64,000 nucleotides of DNA from Sphingopyxis sp. Root154 (GTDB lineage Bacteria; Pseudomonadota; Alphaproteobacteria; Sphingomonadales; Sphingomonadaceae), in the NCBI RefSeq assembly GCF_001427105.1, contig NZ_LMGI01000002.1:1672866-1736865 (forward strand), read 5' to 3'. The position numbers and the translations under genes were made by a program. Every line of letters begins with the position of its first letter. The stretch's first letter is position 1. The notes beneath the pieces were generated by a model. That model was given only the letters and a program-made list of their open reading frames with translations. It was not told where the DNA came from and did not search any database. Positions 1 through 7,412 of this stretch are shown piece by piece.

Positions 1-339
1 GCGGGCCTTGCGGTCGCCCTGCCGCATTTCAGCGACCGCTATGTCGCGTCCGAGGCCCGCGCCCGCGCCGCCGGTCTCGGTGTGTGGGCCGGCACATTCC
101 AGAAACCGGCGGACTATCGCGCAGCGCATCCGAGGCCGGGGCGCCGAACGCCGGGCCTTTCGCGAGACGCGGCGCCAGTCCGTGTCCCAGCGCCGAGGCC
201 GACCGGAGCCTATTTCCGCAATTGCAAGGAAGCCTGGGCGGCGGGTGCGGCCCCGCTTCGCCGAGGTCATCCCGGTTACCGGCCGGAAATGGACGGCGAC
301 GGCGACGGCATCGCTTGCGAGCCCTATCGCGGACGCTAG
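1..339 (+). CDS. C-terminal part of a thermonuclease-like exported protein with Excalibur motif (5' truncated by window edge)
   Basis: The reading frame is open from base 1 to a TAG at 337-339; its start lies outside the window. The first ~35 residues read like the end of an SNase domain: a tyrosine, then an E-A-R-A-R-A helix, then GLGVWAGTF. They are followed by a proline/arginine-rich linker. The last ~40 residues form an Excalibur-type motif: YFRNCKEAWAAG, a short loop, then DGDGDGIACE, with two cysteines and an aspartate-rich calcium-binding loop. Thermonuclease family proteins with this tail are usually exported nucleases. That role is inferred from the family, because the catalytic part is not in view. 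Confidence 0.75.
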   Translation, partial: AGLAVALPHFSDRYVASEARARAAGLGVWAGTFQKPADYRAAHPRPGRRTPGLSRDAAPVRVPAPRPTGAYFRNCKEAWAAGAAPLRRGHPGYRPEMDGDGDGIACEPYRGR

Positions 340-368
340 CGCGTCATCCTCATGCGTCCGCTATGCCC

Positions 369-420
369 AAAAAAAGACCCGCCCAGTGTGCATGTCCTTA
401 CGAACAGAGGCCGGGCGGGT
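369..420 (-). terminator. Rho-independent terminator reading leftward
   Basis: An 8-bp G/C stem (377-384 with 413-420, ACCCGCCC/GGGCGGGT) is followed on the minus strand by a run of seven T (375-369). The loop is about 28 nt, longer than usual. No minus-strand protein gene ends here, so it would terminate either an antisense transcript or the small RNA candidate described separately. Confidence 0.5.
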
Positions 421-504
421 GCGATGATGCCCGCATAGGGTAATGATACGATCAAATCCATGACCCCGCTGCAGCGCAACACGGAATAAGATCCGTCGGG
501 CAAA
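369..504 (-). ncRNA. Candidate small RNA (unclassified)
   Basis: The stretch from 340 to about 800 holds no convincing protein gene. On the minus strand a TATAAT hexamer lies at 515-510. About 135 nt further on there is a stem plus T-run (terminator at 369-420). A transcript between them would be a typical bacterial sRNA size. No good -35 box is visible at 17 nt spacing and I recognise no RNA family, so this is only a candidate. The rest of 520-800 shows nothing recognisable. Confidence 0.25.
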
Positions 505-808
505 GACGAATTATAGCCTCATGCGACAAATCGAGGTCTCCAGCCAAAAAGACTCAATCTGGACCCAATTGCGTGGCGCGGTCTTGCCCTGACGTTACGT
601 CCGGCTATGCTTACCAGGCACCGGGCCAGAAGGCGCGCGGTGCCGGAACGTAAGAATTCTGCTCGGGCCTTTATGATATTCCCATCCGTTGCCGGGTGGC
701 CGACGCGTATGTCCAGGCTTTCGGGCTAAAGGCGGCGGCGCATATTTTTCCGAGTATGTTCTTACCGCCCGGCACACCGTCCTTCCGGTCCGACCGGAGG
801 CGATGGAC

Positions 809-1279
809 ATGGATTTCGACGACGAACAGAAGCGCGCGCACGCCTTGAGCAGCGGCGACCCGGTGCCGCCGTCCGACTGGACGGGCTTTGGTCCATCGGC
901 GAGCATGGAAGCGATCTACACTGCGCATCAGCCGGCGCTCGCACGCTATCTGCGCCGCCGCGCGCCGAAACAGGATCTCGGCGATCTCGTCCAGGAGTGC
1001 TTTCGCAGGCTTGCCATGGCGAAGGGCGGGAAGCTGGCACTGATCGAAAAGCCCGGAGCCTATCTCGTCAGCACCGCCCGCAACCTGCTCACCGATCGGG
1101 CGCGCGCAGACACTGCGCGCCTGACGTCGCAGCACCATAGTTTCGAGGATGAGGATATCGCCGGCCCTGACCCCCATGCAGCGCTCGAAGCGCGCGACAC
1201 GATGCGGCGCGTCGGCGAGGCGATTGAGAAATTAAAGCCCCAAACTGGTTCTATATCGACCGAGAAGGCCATCAACTGA
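809..1279 (+). pseudogene. Truncated FecI-type ECF sigma factor
   Basis: The start at 809 is chosen because GGAGG at 796-800 sits 8 nt upstream; an in-frame ATG at 803 would be too close to it. The protein has a clear sigma-70 region 2: a YTAHQPALARYLRRR helix, DLVQECFRRL, and a KPGAYLVSTARNLLTDRAR segment as in FecI-type factors. After the linker it reaches EAIEKLKP, where the first helix of region 4 should begin. It then leaves the family pattern and stops about 12 residues later, so the promoter -35-binding region is missing. The break coincides with the break in the opposing parB near 1255. No FecR or TonB-receptor gene follows. It was probably inactivated by a deletion or insertion event. 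Confidence 0.7.
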
Positions 1280-1815
1280 TCGAGGGTCATGCCGTCTTCG
1301 GCATAGATGTCGTGCAGCTTCGGCGACACGGCGGCGAGCTTGAGCCGCTGCTTCACGACCGCCGGGGTGACCATGAAGGTCGCCGCCATGGTTTCGATGT
1401 CGCTGCCCTGCTCGACGAGCTTCTGCATCGCACGGAACTGGTCGAGCGGGTGCAAAGGCTCGCGATGGACATTTTCGGCCAGCGAATCTTCCTCGGCCGA
1501 CACGGCGTCATCGTCGCGCACGATGCAGGGCACGGGTTCGGTCTTCGCCATGCGGCGCTGCTTCACGAGTTGCTGCAACGCCCGGAAGCGGCGCCCGCCA
1601 GCGGGAACTTCGAAACGCCCCGTCTCGTTGCCCTCTTCGTCGCGCTGCGCCCGAACCGTCAGGCTCTGCAGCAGACCGCGTCGTTCGATATCGGTCGCGA
1701 GGCTGTCGATCGACACACCTGCCTTGACGCGCCGCACATTGGCCTGGCTCAGCATGAGGGCGCTGAACGGGATGCCCCGCGCGCCGCTGAGCGTGATTTT
1801 CGCATGTTTCGTCAT
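1060..1815 (-). pseudogene. parB: Truncated plasmid-type ParB (nuclease-like N-terminus plus part of the HTH domain)
   Basis: Translation from ATG at 1815 (GGAG 7 nt upstream) gives a ParB/RepB-type protein. It has NVRR, then a GLLQSL segment, a GGRRFRALQQL motif, a SLAENVHREPLHPLDQFRAM box and a helix-turn-helix region around MVTPAVVKQRLKLA. The match continues to LDQLMAFSV at about base 1256. After that the frame simply reads antisense through the neighbouring sigma fragment until a stop at 1060. Family members continue for several hundred residues past this point, so the C-terminal half is lost. ParB with DUF932 upstream on the same strand is a common arrangement on sphingomonad plasmids and integrated elements (family knowledge). 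Confidence 0.8.
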
Positions 1816-1935
1816 GACTCGTCTCCATGACGGGCCGCCGCGAGACTCTCTCCCGGCTTTCAAACCGCCATGGCTCCGGCGCAGCCCTCTTCCTCTGGGG
1901 AAGCGGGCCACGCCGGACGAAGACGCGACGCCGGA

Positions 1936-3129
1936 TCAGCGCACCGACGCGAGCAGTTTGGCACCCTTTCCTTCCAGCTCCAGCCGCGCGTCCTGATGCG
2001 GCCGATCGCGCGCTACGGCATTGATGCCCTGCACGAAATCGAAGATCGACGATGGCGGATGTCCTTCTTCTTGAAGGACGGTGGCGATGATCTTGTCGGT
2101 CTCGCCTTTCGAGAATCCACGCTTGCGCAAGAAGCCCTGCCGTTCGTCGTCATCGCGCGCGACGATGGCAGCCCGAGACGCCTTGATTCCATCCAGGAAT
2201 GAACCTGGCGATGACGACGCGAAGCGCTCAAGAGCTGGCGCAGCCTCCTGCGCGAATCGTCCCGCGGCGAACTTGCTGTGGCGGATGCTGATTTCCTCAA
2301 AGCCTTCCGCGCCCCAGATATTCCGGTTCATGCAAACAGCCCGAAGGTAGAAGGTCGCCATGCCGAGCGTTTTCGACCCAACTTCGCTGTTCCAGCAGTA
2401 GAAGCCGCGAAAGAAGAGATCGGGATCCCCGTTGGGCAGTCGCCCCGCCTCGATCGGGTTCATATCGTCGACGAGAAAGAGAAACACGTCGCGGTCGCTC
2501 GCATAGAGCGTCGTCGTGTCCTTTGTGACCTCGACCAATGGATTGTGCCGCATCGTCGACCAGTCGAGCATGCCCGGCACTTTCCAGCGCGCGTCGCCCG
2601 TTCCATTGCCCGCGATCTTCATAACCGCCGACACCAGCTCATGGTCCCAGATGCGCCCATAATCCGGGCCGGTGACGGCACGGAGTTCGGTGCGGCCGTC
2701 GCCCGTCTCGAGGGTTTTCACCAACTCGCCGCGATGCGCGAGCAACCCGTGCTGCATGTTGATCCCCGCCAGGGCCGCAGGCAGCTGGCGCAAATAACCC
2801 GAAGGTGCGCCCACAAGGCTGCAGAGCTGGCCGAAGGACCAATGGGTCGGCGCCACAGGCGCGTCGTGGTCAGGAAGCAGGAGAGTGAGCCGCTCCGGAT
2901 TGTCGCCGGCAGCCTCTACGCGGATCGCGCGCGTCTCGACTGTCCGCGCAGTTGCGGCCTCGGCACGCGCGCGGACGACGTCAAAAAGCTCATTCAAGGA
3001 AAGGTAGCGCTCGTCCTCGGGGCGCGAGAACCATTCGGATGAAACGCGGCCAATGCGCTGACCGCGCGAGATATCGACCTTGTAGCCCGGCGCGTGATCG
3101 GCGGGCGCCGCTTGGATAGGGTGGGTCAT
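1936..3129 (-). CDS. DUF932 family plasmid/phage-type protein
   Basis: This 397-residue protein begins at ATG 3129, with a GGAGA ribosome site just upstream, rather than at the longer in-frame start 54 bases earlier. It shows the DUF932 pattern: a middle part with GYLRQLP, a DYGRIWDHELV segment, and then LYASDRDVFLFLVDDMNPIE, FFRGFYCWNSEVGSKT and YLRAVCMNRNIWG. The family is found on plasmids, phages and integrative elements, and its biochemical function is not established. It lies 120 bases upstream of the parB fragment on the same strand, so the two were probably one transcription unit of a mobile element. It appears intact even though its neighbour is broken. Confidence 0.85.
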   Translation of the reverse strand: MTHPIQAAPADHAPGYKVDISRGQRIGRVSSEWFSRPEDERYLSLNELFDVVRARAEAATARTVETRAIRVEAAGDNPERLTLLLPDHDAPVAPTHWSFGQLCSLVGAPSGYLRQLPAALAGINMQHGLLAHRGELVKTLETGDGRTELRAVTGPDYGRIWDHELVSAVMKIAGNGTGDARWKVPGMLDWSTMRHNPLVEVTKDTTTLYASDRDVFLFLVDDMNPIEAGRLPNGDPDLFFRGFYCWNSEVGSKTLGMATFYLRAVCMNRNIWGAEGFEEISIRHSKFAAGRFAQEAAPALERFASSSPGSFLDGIKASRAAIVARDDDERQGFLRKRGFSKGETDKIIATVLQEEGHPPSSIFDFVQGINAVARDRPHQDARLELEGKGAKLLASVR

Positions 3130-3419
3130 GGCAATTCTCCGCGACGAGCGCCCGGAGCCTCTCTCCAAGCCCTTGCCCGTCACGGGTTTCCCCGTTCCCC
3201 TCTCACTCTATGGGTCAGCGGATGTAGCGCGCCGGGCCCGCGGACTGGCGCGGCGCATGCCGCGCGCGAGACGAGGTAGCCACGCGAAAGCTGCCGCGCC
3301 TATCCGTATCTGCGATATTTTTTGGAGACATTGTGGAGACAAGGCGGTGGATCACGGCCCGTGTCACCACAAAATGCGCTGACCGCGCGACACTAAGTGA
3401 CTGATTTTTTTAGAAAAAC

Positions 3420-3494
3420 TGGAGCGGGCGAAGGGATTCGAACCCTCGACCCCAACCTTGGCAAGGTTGTGCTCTACCCCTGAGCTACGCCCGC
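3420..3494 (-). tRNA. tRNA-Gly (anticodon GCC)
   Basis: A full cloverleaf reads on the minus strand: acceptor GCGGGCG/CGCCCGC, D arm GTAGCTCAGGGGTAGAGC, anticodon stem CAACC/GGTTG with loop TTGCCAA (anticodon GCC), T arm with GTTCGAATC, and encoded CCA. It is 75 nt long. A T-rich stretch follows the 3' end. The 3' end points toward the DUF932/parB remnant, the orientation expected if an element once integrated at this tRNA. Confidence 0.97.
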
Positions 3495-3685
3495 TCTGGC
3501 GGCTGGAAACCGGTCGGCTCCAGCGGGTGAGGCGGGCGATTAGCACCGGCTTTTTGACTCGGCAACCCCTGATTGTGCATTTTCTCCGAAGGGTTGGCAT
3601 ATCGCCCGCAAATCCCACATAAGCGGAGAAAGAGTCTTTCCGCCGGGGCAGAAGCGACGGCGAATCAAAACAGGAGCATGTTTGC

Positions 3686-4597
3686 GTGGCCACGCTCGGT
3701 CTGAATCCCACCGAAAAGGAAGCCGTCGAAGCCTTCCGCCGCGACGTCGTCGAACCATCGATGACCAGCCTCGTCATCCTCGATTTCTGGGCGGAATGGT
3801 GCGGACCGTGCAAACAGCTCGGCCCGGTGCTGGAAAAGGTCGCCGAGGATTATGCCGACAAGGGCGTCGTGCTGGTCAAGGTCGATGTCGATGCGAATCG
3901 CTTCATCGCCGGCCAGTTCCAGGTCCAGTCGATCCCGACCGTCTATGCGATCTTCCAGGGCCAGCCGGTCGCGAACCTGACCAACGCGCGCACCGAAAGC
4001 CAGCTGAAGGCGATTCTCGACCAGTTGCTCGCGCAGCTCCCGATCGAGAGCGAAGCGACCGCGCGAGCGGTCGAGATCGCGCCGCTGATCGAAATGGGCG
4101 AAAGCGTTCTGGCCGAAGGCGACGGTCCCCGCGCCGCCAGCATCTTTGCGCAGATTCTCGACATGGCACCTGACAACGCTCCTGCGCATGGCGGGTTGAT
4201 TCGCGCGCTTGTGCTCGCGGGCGATATCGAAGGCGCGCAGGCCGCGCTCACCGCGGTGCCGGCCGACATCGGCGAAGATCCCGCAATCGCGCAGGCCAAA
4301 AGCGCGCTCGCGCTCGCCGCCGATGCCCCCGATGCGGGCGAGCTCGCCGCCTTCGAGGCGGCAGTTGCCGCGAATCCGGGCGATCATCAGGCACGTTACG
4401 ACCTTGCGAGCGCACAGATCGGTGCGGGCCAGCGCGACGCCGCCGCCGACAACCTGCTCCACATCGTCGCCGCCGACCGCGAATGGAGCGAGGACGCCGC
4501 GCGCGCCAAGCTGTTGTCGCTGTTCGAAGCCGTCGGTCTCGAGGATGCATGGGTCGCTGCGCAGCGCCGCCGCTTGTCGCTGATCCTGTTCGGCTGA
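3686..4597 (+). CDS. cnoX: CnoX/YbbN-type thioredoxin with TPR C-terminus (co-chaperone)
   Basis: Start GTG at 3686, with GGAG at 3673-3676. The product has 303 residues. An N-terminal thioredoxin fold carries the active site FWAEWCGPCKQLGP (~32-45) and the cis-proline segment QSIPTVYAIFQGQPV. From ~residue 125 onward there are alpha-helical TPR-like repeats (IFAQILDMAPDNAPAHGGL, AAVAANPGDHQARYDLA). This two-part layout is that of CnoX/YbbN, a cytoplasmic protein that protects clients from over-oxidation and hands them to chaperonin. Unlike the E. coli protein, the two-cysteine CGPC site is intact, so a redox role is plausible. The stop overlaps the start of the following LON-domain gene (TGATG), indicating an operon. 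Confidence 0.88.
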   Translation: MATLGLNPTEKEAVEAFRRDVVEPSMTSLVILDFWAEWCGPCKQLGPVLEKVAEDYADKGVVLVKVDVDANRFIAGQFQVQSIPTVYAIFQGQPVANLTNARTESQLKAILDQLLAQLPIESEATARAVEIAPLIEMGESVLAEGDGPRAASIFAQILDMAPDNAPAHGGLIRALVLAGDIEGAQAALTAVPADIGEDPAIAQAKSALALAADAPDAGELAAFEAAVAANPGDHQARYDLASAQIGAGQRDAAADNLLHIVAADREWSEDAARAKLLSLFEAVGLEDAWVAAQRRRLSLILFG

Positions 4598-5247
4598 TGG
4601 GCGAAACCGCGCCCCTGACTATCCAGCGGATCGCGATCTTTCCGCTCACCGGCGCGGTGCTGTTTCCCGGGCTGCACCTGCCGCTGCATATCTTCGAGCC
4701 GCGCTATTCGGCGATGGTGCAGGAAGTACTGGCGCGCGACCGGCAGATCGGGATGATCCAGCCGCGCCAGCTTCCCGGCGAAGAGGACCGCGAACCGCCC
4801 GCGCTCTATGACGTCGGCTGCGTCGGGCGCATCATCGACGTCGAAGCGCTCGACGAGGGCCGTTTCAACCTCGTCCTCGAAGGCGTCGCGCGCTTTCGCG
4901 TCCGCCGCGAGCTCGACGTCACGACGCCTTTCCGGCAGGTCGAAGCCGAGATCGAACTCGAAGCCGAGGACGAGGCGGTGCTCGCGAGCATCGAGCGCGC
5001 GAGCCTCGAACGCGAAGCCAAGCGCTTCGCGGCGCGGCAGGGTTATGTTGTCGACTGGGATTCGGTCGGCCAGCTCGACGATGCGACGCTCGTGAACGGC
5101 ATCGCACAGGTCGCACCATTCGATGCCGCCGCGAAGCAGGCGCTGCTCGAGGCGACGCCGATCGACGCGCGCGCCGAACTGGTCGTCCAGCTAATGCAAT
5201 TTTTCGGCCGTTTCGACGGCGACGACGGCCGCGCCACGCTGCAATAG
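4597..5247 (+). CDS. LON substrate-binding (PUA-like) domain protein
   Basis: The ATG at 4597 overlaps the cnoX stop codon. The 216-residue protein is a stand-alone Lon N-terminal domain: IAIFPLTGAVLFPGLHLPLHIFEPRY, then QIGMIQPR, the GRIIDVEALDEGRFNLVLEGVARFRV strand region, and a helical tail. No ATPase or Ser/Lys protease part follows. Proteins of this kind are presumed to bind peptides or unfolded protein, but their exact role is unknown. Translational coupling to a CnoX-type co-chaperone supports a link to protein quality control (inference). Confidence 0.85.
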   Translation: MGETAPLTIQRIAIFPLTGAVLFPGLHLPLHIFEPRYSAMVQEVLARDRQIGMIQPRQLPGEEDREPPALYDVGCVGRIIDVEALDEGRFNLVLEGVARFRVRRELDVTTPFRQVEAEIELEAEDEAVLASIERASLEREAKRFAARQGYVVDWDSVGQLDDATLVNGIAQVAPFDAAAKQALLEATPIDARAELVVQLMQFFGRFDGDDGRATLQ

Positions 5248-5251
5248 GCGA

Positions 5252-5950
5252 TCAGTGCGGCTGGCGGACCGGCGCGTGATGAACGATGTCGGCGAGCGCC
5301 CGGCGTACGACATGCCGGTCGCTTTCGCGCAGCCGCTCCGCCGCGTCGCTCACCAGAAGATGGCGCCGAACGAGCTTCTTTTCGGCGGCGAGTCGGGTTT
5401 CCAGCCGGCTTTCATCGCCGTGCGATACACCCAGTCTGGTGCGGCGGCGGCTCGCCCACTCCTCGACCAGCCGGTGAGCCAAAAGCGCGGCAAGATTGTC
5501 CGCCGCGCCCTTTTCGGTCGCATTTTCGGCCGCCGGATCGGTCAGCCACGCGTCGGCGCCCTCCTCCTGCAACGCGTCGAGCGATAGCGTCGCGGTGACA
5601 TGCCGCCGCCCGGCGCAACGCTGGTCGCCATTAAGCCGGTGCCGCAGCGCCTGCAGTTCGGCACGGAATTGCCAGTTCACATAGGTGGTGAAGCGCGCGC
5701 GCGCCGGATCATAATGTTCGGCGGCGCGATGCAGCGCGATCGCGCATACCTGCGCCGCATCCTCGGCGACATCGGCCAACCCATAACTGCGCGTGAAATA
5801 GCGGATACGCGGCGCGGCGAGCGCCGCCAGCCGGGCGAAGCTCCGGTCGGCCAGAGCCCGCATCCGCGAGCCCGGCACCGCGTCGAGCGCGGCTCGCGCC
5901 TGAATATAGTCCGTCACCGCTGCTTCGAGCGCGTCGCTTTTTGCCGACAT
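5252..5950 (-). CDS. Sigma-70 region 2-like protein of unknown role
   Basis: The product has 232 residues. The segment from about 45 to 110 resembles sigma-70 region 2: a helical stretch, YGLADVAEDAAQVCAIALHRAA, then an ARFTTYVNWQFRAELQALRHRL segment matching the -10 recognition helix of group 3/RpoH-type factors. Downstream I see no convincing region 4 helix-turn-helix. The remainder is charged and rich in Arg/Glu. It is separated by 4 nt from the convergent LON-domain gene. It could be an unusual sigma factor, a non-functional relative, or a regulator using a region-2 fold. Confidence 0.6.
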   Translation of the reverse strand: MSAKSDALEAAVTDYIQARAALDAVPGSRMRALADRSFARLAALAAPRIRYFTRSYGLADVAEDAAQVCAIALHRAAEHYDPARARFTTYVNWQFRAELQALRHRLNGDQRCAGRRHVTATLSLDALQEEGADAWLTDPAAENATEKGAADNLAALLAHRLVEEWASRRRTRLGVSHGDESRLETRLAAEKKLVRRHLLVSDAAERLRESDRHVVRRALADIVHHAPVRQPH

Positions 5951-6046
5951 GGCCCCGTCCCCATCCTGCCGCGGCGTGGTTACCGCCCCCTCAGGGATAG
6001 GATGTCATACTTAGCGCCGCGCTGCCGGCACCCCAAGTAGTAATAC

Positions 6047-7288
6047 CTAGACTTCGGCGCCCGCGAGCAGGCGCGGCAGGTCGCCCGCCTCGCCGCGCGC
6101 CTCGTCCATGAAAAAACGCTTGAGCATTGGCATCCGTTGCACCGCACCGAGCCCGGTGCGGCGCACCGCGGCGGCGGTGCGGCCCGGAATGCCGAACAGC
6201 CGCGTCAGCCCGTCGGTCGCGAGGCTGACCATCATATTGTCGAGCCCGCGCCAGCGCTGATAGCGCGCGAGCAGCGCCGCATCGCCGAGGTCGAGTCCGA
6301 GCCTCGCGCCTTCGACAAGCACTTCGGTCAACGCCGCGACGTCGCGGAGGCCAAGATTGAGCCCCTGCCCCGCGATCGGATGGATGCCGTGCGCGGCGTC
6401 GCCGACGAGTGCGATGCGGTCGGCAACGATCGAGGCGCTGTGGTGAAAGCCGAGCGGATAGGTCATCCGCGGCGCGACGAGCTCCATAGCGCCGAGCACG
6501 CCGCCGGCGCGCTTCTGCAGCTCGACGATGAAGCCGCGCTCACCCAGCTTGGCGAAACCGGGACCATCCTTTTCGGCGACTGTCCAGACGAAGGCCGAAC
6601 GGTGGCGTCCCCGTTCGTCATCGACGAGCGGCAGCAGCGCGAAAGGCCCCGAAGGGTAGAAGATTTCGTGCGCGACATGGCCGTGCGGCTTTTCGTGCGC
6701 GACCGCGCCGATCATCGCATGATGATGGTACGACCAGTTCGCGATGCTGAACCCCGCGGCATCGCGGGTGGGCGAACGGCGACCTTCGGCAACAATCAGC
6801 AGAGGCGCCGCGAGCTTAGTGCCATCGGCCAGCGTCAGCGTGACGCCATGAGGGTCGATATCGCGCGACACGACTGCGGCAGGCATCAGCAGCCGCACGA
6901 GCGGTGCCTCGGCAAGCGCCGAGGCAAGCGCGAGGCGGAGCTGCCGATTCTCGACCATCGTGCCGAGCGGCGGATCGCCGTCGACGGTGACGAAGTCGAG
7001 TTCGCCGCCACGGCCGCTGTCGGGGGCACCGTCGCCCACTTTAATGGAGCGGATCGGGCAGCCGTGACCGGCAAGGCGCTCTGCAATCCCCAGTACCTCG
7101 AACATCTGCCATGTCGCGCTGGCAATCGCCGAGGCGCGGCCGTCGAAACCCGGCGCGATCGTCGTGACCGGGTCGGCGGGATCGACGACCTGAACCGACA
7201 GGCCGTGATGGGAAAGGGCAAGGGCGAGCGCCTGGCCGACAAGGCCGCCACCCGAAATCAGGACATCGCTGCGCAGCGTTTCGTTCAT
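6047..7288 (-). CDS. ubiH: FAD-dependent 2-polyprenyl-phenol hydroxylase (UbiH/UbiF family)
   Basis: The product has 413 residues with the three hallmarks of the group A flavin monooxygenases. The N-terminal FAD-binding site is VLISGGGLVGQALALAL, the middle motif is the SPTRD-type segment, and the C-terminal ribityl-binding signature is RIALVGDAAHGIHPIAGQGLNLGLRDV. That last signature is typical of the ubiquinone hydroxylases UbiH/UbiF/UbiI, which hydroxylate the quinone ring in coenzyme Q synthesis. Which ring position it modifies cannot be read from the sequence. The gene is divergent from ftsK with ~120 bp between them. Confidence 0.85.
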   Translation of the reverse strand: MNETLRSDVLISGGGLVGQALALALSHHGLSVQVVDPADPVTTIAPGFDGRASAIASATWQMFEVLGIAERLAGHGCPIRSIKVGDGAPDSGRGGELDFVTVDGDPPLGTMVENRQLRLALASALAEAPLVRLLMPAAVVSRDIDPHGVTLTLADGTKLAAPLLIVAEGRRSPTRDAAGFSIANWSYHHHAMIGAVAHEKPHGHVAHEIFYPSGPFALLPLVDDERGRHRSAFVWTVAEKDGPGFAKLGERGFIVELQKRAGGVLGAMELVAPRMTYPLGFHHSASIVADRIALVGDAAHGIHPIAGQGLNLGLRDVAALTEVLVEGARLGLDLGDAALLARYQRWRGLDNMMVSLATDGLTRLFGIPGRTAAAVRRTGLGAVQRMPMLKRFFMDEARGEAGDLPRLLAGAEV

Positions 7289-7412
7289 CGCTTCGCCCTA
7301 GCGTGCGGCAGGGCGGTTGGAAAGGCTGTGGGCGAGCGCGGGGCCGTGCTTGACGACGAGTCCGCCCCATGCGCATATCGCCGTGGTTAACTGACAGGGA
7401 CCGGACAAGAGC

